From assembly GCA_963931865.1 (NCBI GenBank), contig OZ007509.1, positions 1,501,978 through 1,565,977 on the forward strand: a DNA stretch of 64,000 bases, read 5' to 3'. Each line of letters starts with the position of its first letter. Positions within the stretch are counted from its first letter, which is position 1. Both the position numbers and the translations under genes were made by a program. Below the pieces are notes generated by a model, which saw only the letters and a program-made list of their open reading frames with translations, was not told the origin of the DNA and ran no database searches. Below are positions 47,076 through 56,673 of the stretch, piece by piece. Source of the DNA: Axinella damicornis. Taxonomy: Eukaryota > Porifera > Demospongiae > Axinellida > Axinellidae.

Positions 47076-49663
47076 GGGTGGGTGGTGGGAGCGTGTGAAA
47101 GGGTGTGGAAGGGGGAGGGAGGAGGATGTGGAAGGGTGTGGAGGGAGGATGGAGGAGGTTGAGTGTAGAAATGGGTGGACAAATTTAAACTGTGCCATAA
47201 ATTCTTCAATGCGGGAATGAGTTGTAGCCTCATTCCCAGGCCCCACTCCATTTGGGCAGGGTCTGGGAACAAGGCTAAATGAGTTGCACAAGCTGTACTG
47301 TCAGGAGTTCATATCACTAAAACCAATACAAGGCTGTGAGCACGAGTGGAATGTAGTACAGGAACATGCATTGCACGGAGCCCTTGGTATCGATTCCCAC
47401 GTCTCTCACTGGCTATCATCTCCTTACTGCAATGAGTTGCTCCGTGGGTACATTCTCTCCCGTCCCCTTCACCAGAGCCTCAAAGGCGATCTTCGTCCTC
47501 TCAAACCTCTTGTCCCGGTCCATGGCATAGTAGCGTCCCATGAGAGTGGCCAGGGAGCCGTAGCCGATGGAGGCGAGGTGGGAGAGGAGCTGGCGGACGT
47601 ACCCCACTGGGGAGGAGGGAACACAGTACGATAGTCTACAGGCACACAAAGTACCTAGACTGGGAATGTGGAGGTCATCCTGCAGGGAATGAGGTTATGA
47701 TACCAGAACCCACTCCTCTCACACACACACATGCCACAATGGCACAATTCACATACCCATACCTATGGTGCAACATTCTAGTCTATTCCCAGTACCAATT
47801 TTGGTTCATTGGTCCATTTATGGCAGAAATAGCTAATCATTCACCCTTTAGAACAGGACTTCTTTTCTGCCAATTTAGGTCTAATTCCAAAATTGGCTCG
47901 TCAAAATGTGCCATAATTTAAAATGTGCCGATTTTGGCACAAAACATACCTCCCATTAATGGAGGATGGAGATGACATCATGCACACATTCACAATTCAC
48001 ACACACACACACACTCACCTCCACTGACTGGTGAGGTGTCCCTCCCATCGGAGAAGAAATGGACAAAGCTCTGTGGCACTCCCGCCTGTTTGGCAGCCAC
48101 CAGCAGGGCCTCCAGGTGGGAGATGTGGCTGTGCACACCACCATCACTCACCTGGCAGAGAGAGACAGAAGCAGAGAGAAGATAGAACGATGAGCTGATG
48201 GTGTACGGAGAAACATCATTGTTTGTTAGCCCTGTACCCAGACCTTCTTACCCCAGCGTTTGCTGTCACGTGCAATGACGTATCTGGACGTTGGGTGGAC
48301 GTGTGGAGGAGTGGCATGTTCCTGGAGAAAGCCACAAGCAAGCAAGTGGGCAGCCATGGGCCACTGAGTGACTGAGCGGTTGACATCAGTAAGGCTTGGT
48401 GACACTTCTTGGGGTTCAGACAGCCGCCCCACAGCTGTACAGAAGGAATGTGCCACTCCCTCCACACATCCACAAACGTCCAGGTAGGTCACTGCACATG
48501 ACAAGTTAAACCAGGCCTTCCCCCATGTTAGTACTTCATGTGACAAACACTGGGGTGAGAAGGCCTGGGTACGAGGCTGCTGTGACGTAGAACAGCAGGG
48601 TGAGCACTACTTACCAGTCCCAAGAAGTGGAGGCGTCCGCCATTGCTCTTGGCTTTGTCAAACGCAGCCAGTAGGGTCGGCCTTGTGTAGAATGACTTGT
48701 TCTCTATTGCCACATTGATACCTACTATGTCCTGTGAGAGGGAGGGAGGGATTCAGCTGATCGGTCTACAAAGTAGGATTTGTGCAGACAGAAGCTTCTA
48801 GGATGTCTGTGGGACACTTTAGTACACCCAATGCAAAGCTAGTAAGGCTGCTTGCAGTAGTACAGAGACCAGTGGCATTGGAGTGCAGGTCTGTGTAACA
48901 TGCAAGCATGAATGAGGCTGGCAATGCTCCTTCCAACTTGAATCACTGGAGGTCAAGGTACAGAGTTCAAAGGATAACCCCACCTGGTACACAACTCTGC
49001 CAGTGCCGATAGTGAAATGTCCGACCTCGCTGTTCCCCATGAGCCCAGCGGGGAGACCCACGGACAGCCCACTGGCATCCAGAGTGAGGTACTGGCCCTT
49101 TGCCAGCCCGTCCATTACCGGGGTGTCTGCATTCTTGATTGCATTGCCTGGATGGAGATGATCATGGTCAGAAACTTGTCACATGGGACAGTAACCTGTT
49201 CACAGTTTTTGACTTCACATTAGTCATAATTGTTTACAAGTGCAAGAGTGTGTAGCTATGTAACTTGAAAGCAGCCATGGCCATGCAAATCACTAACACA
49301 GAGAGATGGCCTTCTTTAGCTTCATGCTTCACACACAAACCGACACACACCTTTTGAGGCATCAGAGATGCCCCAGNNNNNNNNNNNNNNNNNNNNNNNN
49401 NNNNNNNNNNNNNNNNNNNNNNNNNNNNNNNNNNNNNNNNNNNNNNNNNNNNNNNNNNNNNNNNNNNNNNNNNNNNNNNNNNNNNNNNNNNNNNNNNNNN
49501 NNNNNNNNNNNNNNNNNNNNNNNNNNNNNNNNNNNNNNNNNNNNNNNNNNNNNNNNNNNNNNNNNNNNNNNNNNNNACTAGCATCACACACAAACCGACA
49601 CACACCTTTTGAGGCATCAGAGATGCCCCAGCCATCGATCACGATCAGACACACTTTAGACAT
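34903..49663 (-). CDS. ipgm: 2,3-bisphosphoglycerate-independent phosphoglycerate mutase (iPGM)
   Basis: Twelve exons, all phases matching: 49606-49663, 48984-49147, 48615-48731, 48019-48151, 47428-47606, 46929-47022, 46640-46749, 46131-46257, 44660-44808, 44455-44572, 43907-44041, 34903-35051. They give exactly 510 residues, the usual length for the family. The enzyme interconverts 3- and 2-phosphoglycerate in glycolysis, using Mn2+ and a phosphoserine intermediate. Visible motifs: DGWG at 10-13 (metal), GNSEVGH with the catalytic Ser at 59, [58 protein letters not shown] and the C-terminal SDVAPTLL. The bimetallic ligands are all present, so it should be active. It is head-to-head with PAAT (113 bp between start codons). 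Exon ends 1, 7 and 8 are duplicated into their introns, and the last intron is 8.9 kb of repeats. Confidence 0.97.
36960..37670. repeat. minisatellite with 75-bp and shorter units
   Basis: The unit is built from GAGGACACCACAGAGACGAC, AACCTGGTCGGAGGACAC and TGTGGAGATGACAAACCATTCGGA-type sub-blocks. All periods are multiples of three, so several frames stay open on both strands (up to 360 codons on the minus strand). No splice or start context makes these coding. Confidence 0.9.
38696..38890. repeat. 23-24 bp minisatellite, about 8 copies
   Basis: ATGTTCATATCGGGACAGCT followed by GTA or GTAA, in tandem. Confidence 0.95.
39437..39541. repeat. (GGGA)n microsatellite
   Basis: A pure GGGA/GGAG array of about 105 bases inside iPGM intron 11. 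Confidence 0.97.
39748..39852. repeat. GCCTCGTTCCCAGGCC-type foldback element
   Basis: Left arm TAGCCTCATTCCCAGGCCTT, right arm GGCCTGGGAACGAGGC; inner arms TTGATTGCTTGCAGTAT and GATACTGCAAGTGATCAAAA. It belongs to a family seen at least eight times in this window. Confidence 0.85.
42501..42905. repeat. tandem array of nine 45-bp hairpin units
   Basis: Each 45-bp unit has arms TAGTCTCGTGCCCAG and CTGGGCACGAGACTA around a 6-bp loop (ACCACA), plus a TGCCCCTGC spacer. Every unit can fold into a hairpin of 15 pairs (some with a C/T change in the left arm). It appears to be an expanded foldback element of the CTCGTTCCCAG family. The three long open frames across it are read-through. Confidence 0.95.
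43088..43123. repeat. minimal foldback element
   Basis: TAGCCTCGTTCCCAGG and CCTGGGAACGAGGCTA face each other across CTGT: a perfect 16-bp stem with a 4-base loop. Confidence 0.95.
43226..43290. repeat. foldback element of the same family
   Basis: AACCTCGTTCCCAGGCCTT pairs with AAGGCCTGGGAACGAGGCT around an inner CAAAAACTGGCAGTGT loop. Confidence 0.9.
43325..43765. repeat. dispersed repeats A + B
   Basis: Repeat A (GGGATTTGCACCATTGTGAT, GCCTTTGGTCAAGTGTGATT) is followed by B (GGTATGTCAAAATGTGCCAT), the same composite as at 25860-26415 and 61535-62380. Confidence 0.85.
44045..44126. repeat. (GGGA)n microsatellite at the iPGM exon 11 acceptor
   Basis: On the iPGM sense strand this is (TCCC)n leading directly into CTTCACAG|AC at 44041, so it serves as the polypyrimidine tract. 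Confidence 0.9.
44287..44392. repeat. foldback element, CTCGCTCCCAGACC variant
   Basis: TAGCCTCGCTCCCAGACCTT with CTCACC(C)CAGCG inside faces AGGCCTGGGAGCGAGGCTAG. Located in iPGM intron 10. Confidence 0.85.
45147..46150 (-). repeat. 75-bp tandem array of iPGM exon 8 end plus 5' splice site (14 copies)
   Basis: On the minus strand the true exon 8 ends CAGTTCCACTGTGCAG|GTGCGT at 46131. The segment ACCTCAGTTCCACTGTGCAG|GTGCGTAGGTCAGG is then repeated every 75 bp through intron 8. There are thirteen full units plus a terminal partial one, giving fourteen candidate donors. Intron-derived sequence (CATCCTAGGGACTGAGGTAC) fills the rest of the unit. Because 75 is a multiple of three, long but meaningless open frames (to 491 codons) appear on both strands. 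Confidence 0.96.
46258..46639 (-). repeat. iPGM intron 7: (CACACC)n tract with a duplicated exon 7 end
   Basis: The exon 7 end ACCATCCCCACGGGCCTG|GTCAGT at 46640 recurs, with substitutions, as ACCATCCCCATGGGCCTG|GTCAGT ending near 46367 (about 46350-46402). The interval between the copies is a CACACC/CATACC microsatellite. Either donor looks functional by sequence; the upstream one preserves the reading frame into exon 8. Confidence 0.85.
47045..47095. repeat. poly-G tract, polypyrimidine on the iPGM sense strand
   Basis: A run of about 30 G (poly-C on the sense strand) begins about 23 bp upstream of the CTGACAG acceptor of exon 6. Confidence 0.9.
47226..47278. repeat. foldback element
   Basis: TAGCCTCATTCCCAGGCCCC and GTCTGGGAACAAGGCTA; family as above. 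Confidence 0.85.
47745..47955. repeat. dispersed repeat B
   Basis: ATACCCATACCTATGGTGCA, CAAAATTGGCTCGTCAAAAT, GTGCCGATTTTGGCA; iPGM intron 4. Confidence 0.8.
48230..48582. repeat. long-spaced foldback element
   Basis: TAGCCCTGTACCCAGACCTT with CTTACCCCAGCGTTTG is matched about 300 bp later by CAAACACTGGGGTGAGAAGG and CCTGGGTACGAGGCT. The two arms enclose about 270 bp of other sequence (a possible internal insertion or a larger family member). iPGM intron 3. Confidence 0.8.
49327..49376 (-). repeat. duplicated iPGM exon 1 end plus 5' splice site, next to the gap
   Basis: On the minus strand GGGGCATCTCTGATGCCTCA, then AAAG|GTGTGTGTCGG, is identical to the true exon 1 junction at 49606. The two copies are separated only by the 200-N gap, so a longer tandem array may have been collapsed there. 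Confidence 0.9.
49377..49576. other. assembly gap, 200 N
   Basis: Exactly 200 N, placed between two copies of the iPGM exon 1 splice junction. Confidence 0.99.
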
Positions 49664-49776
49664 CTCCAGCAGCTGTAGACCTCTACTACGATACGGTGGT
49701 GGAGAACAATAATTGGACCTTGACCTTTGAGCAAAAGCTCCTCCCCCTCACCTGGCTCCAACTAACTCATGAACCG
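49664..49776. promoter_or_regulatory. bidirectional promoter, iPGM / PAAT
   Basis: Only 113 bp separate the two divergent start codons, so both 5' UTRs and the core promoter must overlap. It holds TGACCTTTGAGCA (49721 onward), which on the other strand reads TCAAAGGTCA, a nuclear-receptor-type half-site; function is inferred. No TATA box is seen. Confidence 0.55.
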
Positions 49777-50313
49777 ATGATGGATCTGAGAAGCAGGTTG
49801 TCTTTCTCATCTTCCTGGCAGCCGTCAGAGGACCTGCACTGTGCACTGTACATCAACAGCAGGTGAGTGACAGACACAGTCTAGTCTCCGCCGTGCTGGT
49901 ACCGAGACTAGACAGCCCACAGCTGCAGCTCTGTCAGCTGGACTCAGTGCTTGCAGTACTCAGTGGTACTGCAGTTATGGGCTCCTGCTATGATACTATC
50001 CAGTATTTCTACTTGCCCATGCTCATGCACACACACAATAGTAGCTCAGGCATCCTGCTGGATGAGCCTCTGTCCTCCCAGAAGGACCGCACCCTCCTCC
50101 TCCTCCAGCCTGCCCCCGGGGAGCCCTGTTACCTGCACATGGACGTACAGAGGGTGGGGGGCTACTGTCCCACTGCAGTGGGGATAACCAGTGGGTCCCG
50201 CACAGTGGAGATCTACAGTGATGATGAGTACATTGGAACCACCAGGGGGGCTTTTGTTAGGAAGACTGAGTAAGCGGGATGGATCGTTCAACCTCATGAC
50301 GAAATCTTGCACC

Positions 50314-50360
<47 letters not shown>

Positions 50361-51243
50361 ACACACAAACACTCCACCACAGGGATGGATTCAAGTTGTA
50401 CTGCTGTGAGCTGGACCTCCCTGCTGATGAAGTGTGTTCTAAGCTCACTCTCAAAGTAGGCTTACAGTGTTCAAACTCAATACGTATCCACCAAACTCTG
50501 TAAACAAATCATCAATTTCCCCTCATTTGTATGCATGCAGCTCTTGTCTCTCCAGGGCAAGGCAGAAGTGCTTGTTGAGAAACTACAGCTGACAGTCAAT
50601 GAAGACCACGGAGGGACTGGTGTACCAAGGTATTGCTTCTACAAAATGTACCTCAATGCACAGTCAGATTTAGTGAATAGCCATAAGTTATACTTTCATT
50701 CAGTATGTCAGAGACGAGGAGTGCTGCTTCTCAGTCTGATGTCCACCAGTTGCTGGATTCAATACCCTCCCACAACCTGCCACCATTTCTGAAGACCCTC
50801 GTCACTTCCCTGCAGCACTTACAAGCACAAGTGAGCTACAGCTAGGTAACACACGTCCAGCCTGCTATAGAATGAGGCTACTATGATTATCCATCCCCCC
50901 CTTTTTACTACGTACAACTTTGCTACAGCCCCCCTCTGCTGAAGGCTCACCCCAGCAGCCATTGCCTTTGGAGCTCTCTCAAGTGGCAGCTGCTCTCAGA
51001 CAAATGAGACCAGCTCCACCTGAGGGTGACCAAGGACTGGATGACCCGCCCCATGAGGCTACACTGAGTGAGAATGGTGGGGAAAATAGAACTGGAGGAT
51101 CACACACAGATCCAGTGGACATGACGGACTTGGAGAGGAGATTACAGAAGTACATTGATGAGAAGTTTGTTCAGTTACAGAGACAGTTAGATGAGAGGTT
51201 TGAGGAACTTACAAAAATGGTTTTGGAACAGTTGAATACATGA
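49777..51243 (+). CDS. PAAT: PAAT (C10orf88) homologue, ABC-transporter-associated ATPase-like protein
   Basis: Six exons in phase: 49777-49862, 49907-50269, 50383-50455, 50541-50629, 50704-50830, 50929-51243 (350 residues, stop TGA). N-terminal part: LDSPQLQLCQLDSV, then SGILLDEPL and a galectin-like strand pattern VEIYSDDEYIGTTRG, which matches the EVY..EEY.GTSRG signature I associate with PAAT. The C-terminus has a predicted coiled coil (LERRLQKYIDEKFVQLQRQL), also as in PAAT. In mammals the protein associates with mitochondrial ABC transporters. The exon 2 acceptor (CCGAG) is weak, and the stretch 49967-50045 could be either exon or a small intron (it is open in frame, with AGTG|GTACTG and CTCAG|GC borders). 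It is tail-to-tail with the NLR (71 bp). Confidence 0.8.
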
Positions 51244-51314
51244 AGTACGCATGTATGTATGTATGTGTACCTGCGTGTGTGTTTTAGAGGTGCATGGATG
51301 TAATGATTACAATG

Positions 51315-54168
51315 TTAAGAGGTTTGTCTGATGCGTAGATTCTGAGGTAGTTTATTGTATTTTCTCAGATTGTCATGGTATTCAGACGCTCGTTCAAACA
51401 ATCGATCATCTCTCCAGTACTGCAGCTGAGGCGCCAATCTAAACCGATAAAGCTTATCCTGTTTGTTTTCATATAGAAGGCGCTGGTGTTTTGGCCAATC
51501 TACTCCAAGATAATGTAGCACGGACTCAGAATCAGTCACATTCTTCAGGAATTCTTCCAGTGCAGATGATGAGATAGGGTTCCCACGCAAATCTAAGCCA
51601 TTGAGGGTTGTGTTTGTCTTGATTGCTTTCCCAAGGTATATCAGATCTGTGTCACTGATGTTACACCCCATCAAGAGTAGATTAATTAGAGTCTTGTTAT
51701 GCTTAAGACCTTCAGCAAGAAGACAAATTGTTCCATTTAAATTGTTTCCATTTAAAGCTAAGAATTTCAGGTTGCTGAATGCAATCATCAATACAAGATG
51801 GTATACATGTGCGGGTTTGAGACAGCAATCAATGAGGTTAAGCTCTGTACAGGAAGTATTCCTAGACAGACCTTCTATAAGGTACTTGAGACCTTGGCAA
51901 ATGTTGGTTATCAGTGGGTCCCAGTTGCAATACAATGATAGCCCCAATAGCACTGATTCTGGGCTTTTAAGAGCTTCGCTGATTGACAGCATGCCATCAT
52001 GGCTGATTATGGACATGGCCAAATTTATGAACAGTCCACCCTTTTGATGTCGCTTCCTATGCTGTAGCTCCGTCATTAGCGCTCCGTCATTAGCATTTCA
52101 ACTTCCACATCATGAATATTGCAGAACTGCAGATCTAGGTGGCAAAGATTGTCCAACTGCTTATTTGCAAAAAAGTAGCCAATTGACAAGCAGTCCGTAG
52201 GTTCTAATCTCAAGGATTGGAACGATATAACTGATTCTCCTTGCAACGTTTCTAGTAGAGCTACCTGCTGAGAAATTTCTGGCTTTTGCGATTCATATAG
52301 AGAGTTCATAAGAGCTAGTGCAGTCCGACGGTGGTCAGAAGATTCATTGGAGGGATCTGCATGCATGCATTCGACATTGGCATCGAAATTTAACGGATGC
52401 TGGGTGATTTCTAGCAGCACACCACGAGCGTCTGTGTTGCACAAACCTGTGAGCCCAGCATAAAATGGTATAACGAGGCTGAGTGGGGAGCTAGTCAAGA
52501 CCTGCCGAACTCTTTCACCTTGTTCTTCACTGCTGAGCTTTGAGATGTGATAGGCTGCAAAGAACTCCTGAACTGCGTAGTGCAGGAAACTGTACCTTTG
52601 CTGTGGTCCATGCCTTGTCAGCTGCCGAGGGGCTTGCAGTAGGCCTAGGGTATCTAGTGGATCTGAAGTAGCTACACCTAGTGCCTTGAGGTCCTTCAGG
52701 ACAAAGTGCGTCTTTCTTTCCTTCACTCCACGGAAGGCAAGAGCACACAGTGATTTAAAGGCTTTCAATACGCTCTCAGGCAGATCGTCAAACTCTCCAG
52801 TTGGTACTAGACCATGGGGTGTACGCAGCTGCGTATGTCTGAGTAGCAAGTTTATCACTAATGCATAGAACAATTCGTACATGTTGAAGGAAGTTTAGAG
52901 CAAGGTGTTTCCAACCGGAGAAGGTACATGACTATAGCAGCATTGATGGGAAGATTGCAGAGACCTTGTAAACGGGGTTCTTCCGAAGCGCATCATTCAG
53001 CTCCTTCCTGGCAACACTTCCTTGGCCTAGGCTTGCATCAGCAAACTGCTTTACCTGAGTGCCATCAAAACCGTTGATAACGACCCTTGCAGTCAGAACA
53101 GAGTATAATGATCCTGCAGCAACGGGTCGAGAAGTGACTATGTGCTGCAGTGAGGCAGTGTTTTTGCTGAAATACCAGAAATGAATTGGTAGATGTAAGC
53201 TTTCTTTGCTGCAAAGAAGGAGGGGCTTCATCCCAAGCATCAAAGAGAAAGCACACGCCCCTACCAGATCGCTCAGCTATTTCCTTAGCTACAGCCTCTC
53301 TCATATCACTACTCTGATGTGGAATGAGGTCTGCGAGGGTCTTTGCAGAGTGAAGGTCAGGATCATCAAGCGACAGGTGAATGAGGAGGTTGAACTGCTG
53401 GAAGAGCTATCAGCTGCCCACTCACGGCACGCGTGCCACGTCAGAGTTGTTTTACCTGATCCAGCTGCTCCCTCAATCAAAACAACTTTCCTTGCACGAT
53501 CAGACTTTCCGATATCAAATAACTCACCAACCATCACCTTCTTTGGTCGGTCTTGTTTTTTTTCTGGTTGCTGGCGAGTAAGTTGTGGTTGTGGTGGAGC
53601 TTCTATGAGCGTGAGATCAATGTACATTGTCGTACCTGCTTGTGGCCAACCAATGCTAGAAGGATGTGGTGACTCGGCATAGGAGCTAACTAAATGCTCT
53701 TTATACTCTGTTAGAATGCTGTCAGGTGACGCTTGGCGTGCAAGATGCTTCACTTTCTCTGCCAGATCAGCCTGCTTAGCTGCGCAAAATGCTACAATGA
53801 GTCGGTGGTAGGTGGCTTTGCTTCCAAACCTTCCTTTCCACTTTTTAGTGCCTTCTGTTTCTGGAGGCCATAGTCATTCTTGTAGTCACATTGAATTTCC
53901 TCCTCTACAGCCTCAGAACCTTCTCCAAAAAGGTATGGCATGTATACCTCCCATCGTATCATACTGCAGCTAATTCTGCAATGTGCTCATCGCTTACTTG
54001 GGAGTTCAAGCTCTCCGTGGGAACACGAGGAGGACGGCGAAGGATCTCTGCTGCTGTAGGTTCCTTGCTCATGATGCCACCTGGAAATAATGAAGCCTCA
54101 CGGTTACTTCTTGCAACCTCCACCTGCCCCACCCATCCACCGTATACTGATAATAGCTCATGAAGCAT
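51315..54168 (-). pseudogene. broken Death-NACHT-LRR (NLR) immune receptor
   Basis: Read on the minus strand: a Death domain (about 53760-54050: SDEHIAELAA, then WEVYMPYLFGEG, then KWKGRFGSKATYHRLI), a NACHT NTPase (Walker A LIEGAAGSGKTTL at about 53480; Walker B GVCFLFDAWDEAPPSL at about 53235; TSRPVAAGSL; NGFDG), the downstream helical segment (FLHYAVQEFFAAYHI) and C-terminal leucine-rich repeats (LKFLALNGNNLNGT, NGLDLRGNPIS). This is the architecture of sponge NLRs, cytosolic sensors of microbial products. It is intronless and no single frame covers it. Breaks occur near 53958, 53843, 53410, 53215, 52965 and 52885, and at a 14-bp duplication at 52067-52094. Neighbouring genes are intact, so it is probably a pseudogene; local sequence error is the alternative. 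Confidence 0.88.
52067..52094 (-). repeat. 14-bp perfect tandem duplication in the NLR leucine-rich region
   Basis: GCTCCGTCATTAGC occurs twice back to back (52067-52080 and 52081-52094). The extra 14 bases shift the frame and create the stop that ends the upstream frame right after a Met-Thr-Glu-Arg sequence. The next frame restarts at the same point. Confidence 0.97.
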
Positions 54169-54652
54169 GCCCAGCTTACTTCAATATCTCTGCAACCAGA
54201 CCCGCGAACTGTACCAATCTGTAAACAAGTCCTTAGAGAAATTAACTTCGCGTCTGTATACTGTACAGTATTAGCTTAGCCCTGTACTCGTCCTCATCAG
54301 CGTCCTCATCTGCTGTGCAAGATCCGCCAACAAAATATCGCCATCCACATCCGGTATCCGTACATGTAAACAGGATATGATATCACCATAATGGCAATAA
54401 TGAGCGGGCCGCGGGGGAGATACCCCTCTGCCTGCAGAACGCAGTGCAGATCAGCTGCAGATGAGGCAAAGGGTCTGGGGACAAGTCTGGCTGCACCTAG
54501 GAAGAGTTTTCCTCCAGCTTTTCTGGCTTCCCTTCCAGGAAAGGCTTCAAATACATGTATAAGCATTCATTTGCTTCCTACCATCTTAAAAAAAAAGATA
54601 CTGGTACAGGCGTGGAACATGAACATACAGTTATTATACAATGTGCTATGCT

Positions 54653-56394
54653 TCAAGTCACAACAGCTTGAATCACAAAACCTTTAGGAATGTCTAAGTC
54701 CTTAATAAGAGTGCTGTTATTCAGCACACGACCGAGTATAGCAGTGTAATCCTCTTGCAGTCCACACCGTGATCTGCCTCCAGCTTTTTTCTTCAAATCT
54801 CTCACTCTGTCCGTTGTCAACACAGTCACTTTGAGATCTTTTCTGATAGTTGATAGCCGGACTTTCATGGTCATTGGTGTCCCTCCTGCTCTCTGGCCGT
54901 CTTCTTGTCTCTTGCGTGCATGTGAGGGTGGATGGTTGTACCCAGTGGTCACATTACCGTGCACGTTTGTGGGCTTGCTGAGACAGTACTTCGGAATGAT
55001 GTATCTATTACCAAGTTCATCGTATGCCTCTGTTAACTGACCTGCATATTGATTTGTGCAAGGAAAAAAAGGGAAATGTGTTTAGTTGACCTCAAGCAAA
55101 CTTTACGGCTGCTCTCCCAAGGTGAGGAGTGATAAAGAAATTCACTTTACTGTGAAGCAACAGGGTCGGATCAAACCTGGACTTTTATACTCCACAGTCA
55201 AATGCTTTAACCACTTGGCAACAAGTCACTAACACAGATACTGGTGTTTACACACCAGCATTGAAGTGTGTCACTAGATAGAGCCTTGATGGTCCTCATG
55301 AGGACCATCAAGGTTCTATCTAGTGACACTTTGCAGATAAACTTTAGACCATGGTCAAAGTGATCACTTTGACCATGGTCTAAAGTTTATCTGCAATGAT
55401 AGTATTGTAACCATGGGAAAGCTGACCCTTCCTGTGGTCATTTCTGTTGCTATGGCAATGCCACATCTTGTATCCACTGGTTACCACTACATGTGCATCG
55501 CTAACAGAGGCCACAATAGGTGTGTTGAACATTCAGTTTTCATGCAAAATGTATGGTTAGAAGCCACCCCCTTTCTAGCTAGCACAAAGAGTTGCAAGAA
55601 GTGCAGTACAATAGCCTACAAAGCAGTACAAGTCCAGCACTTGCTGACGTGCAGCTGGACATGCTCTATTCTCTTTGAGGCTGTGTGCCTTCTGTTCCCA
55701 TGAACAGTCTCAATTCACTGCCTTCTGTTTCCGAAAATTGCTACTTCAGCAAATTGCATGTTCTACCACCGAAGACTGATACAAAGTCTTGGGGAGAAGA
55801 TCAACACTGGGAAAATCTCATTTCCAGTTCTCAGCTCTTCCAGCACACAGTTCTGGATTCCGTAGGTACTCTTCATTCTATATGCACCTGAAGAGGACTA
55901 CTAATACCAGTAACAAACAATGCCTATCCAAACGCAAACAGCTGCTTTGAATCCTAGCAGGTAGTACCAGGCTGATCTGAACTGCATTGCTTGCATTGCT
56001 ACCGCTGACTTCACTGTCAAGGTTTATCTCTCTGGCACAACCTTAACCTTTGCACTCTGTTAGACATTTTACATTTTGTCATTATGGGATTAGACATTCT
56101 GGGATAATTCGGCTAGTGCATGAAATCATAGATTGCTCGTCCACCTGTTGGCAATGAAATGCTGGCCCCATTGAGGATGGCCTGGGCTAGGTCATAGTCC
56201 TCCTGTTCCGCTGCCTCCACCGCTGCTCTGAGAGCGTCCCATATCTCCTTCCTTCCCTCATAGGCCGGTGCTGTCTCCCAGAAGGTGTCCCGTTTGCCTC
56301 GCAGTTGTCCCTCAGTAAGAGGCACCTCTGATGTCCACACTACTGGTTCTTGCAGGAGGGGCTGGTTCTGGCCTATGGCAACTGCAGTGTGTGT

Positions 56395-56440
<46 letters not shown>

Positions 56441-56673
56441 ATCTTCAACACAGAAGGGCAAGCAATTAACATATTATTAACCACACCACGCATCACTCTA
56501 CTGCTTGTATGTACAGGGAGACGTCTATTATATATATATAGTAGGTACCCACGACTATAAACATAATTGCATACTGTCTTCTAGCTATGCTGATCAATCT
56601 CACCTGGAAGTCCTCCCTCCTCTGAGAGTACCAGCTGGTCCACTCCCCCAGGGTCCCCAAGGCAATTCCCCAT
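54653..56673 (-). CDS. UBTD1: ubiquitin domain-containing protein (UBTD1/UBTD2 homologue)
   Basis: Three exons, 56604-56673, 56145-56381 and 54653-55029, give 227 residues, the same length as I recall for human UBTD1. The start is MGNCLG, a likely N-myristoylation site as in the family. Residues 24-110 form the UBTD N-terminal domain ([62 protein letters not shown]). The C-terminal 75 residues are a ubiquitin-like fold ([16 protein letters not shown] ... [12 protein letters not shown]). UBTD proteins bind E2 enzymes and influence ubiquitin signalling. A Lys/Arg-rich insertion ([13 protein letters not shown]) separates the two domains. The gene is head-to-head with BRD8. Intron 2 carries two long palindromes and a tRNA-like element. 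Confidence 0.95.
55165..55230 (-). repeat. tRNA-like sequence (SINE head)
   Basis: On the minus strand TTGCCAAGTGGTTAAAGC is A-box-like and GGTTTGATCC is a good B box, 35-45 bases apart. It shares the TTAAAGCATT(T/C)GACTG word with the 30525-30595 sequence. The anticodon stem does not pair cleanly. Confidence 0.5.
55270..55327. repeat. 58-bp near-perfect palindrome
   Basis: 29-bp arms (GTCACTAGATAGAGCCTTGA ... on the left) meet without a spacer, with one mismatch. UBTD intron 2. Confidence 0.95.
55331..55396. repeat. 66-bp perfect palindrome
   Basis: 33-bp arms beginning TTGCAGATAAACTTTAGACC, no spacer and no mismatch, starting 3 bp after the previous palindrome. Confidence 0.97.
56382..56442. 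repeat. TG/poly-G tract at the UBTD exon 2 acceptor
   Basis: On the UBTD sense strand, poly-C (about 30) and (CA)n run straight into the CTGCAG acceptor at 56382. Confidence 0.92.
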
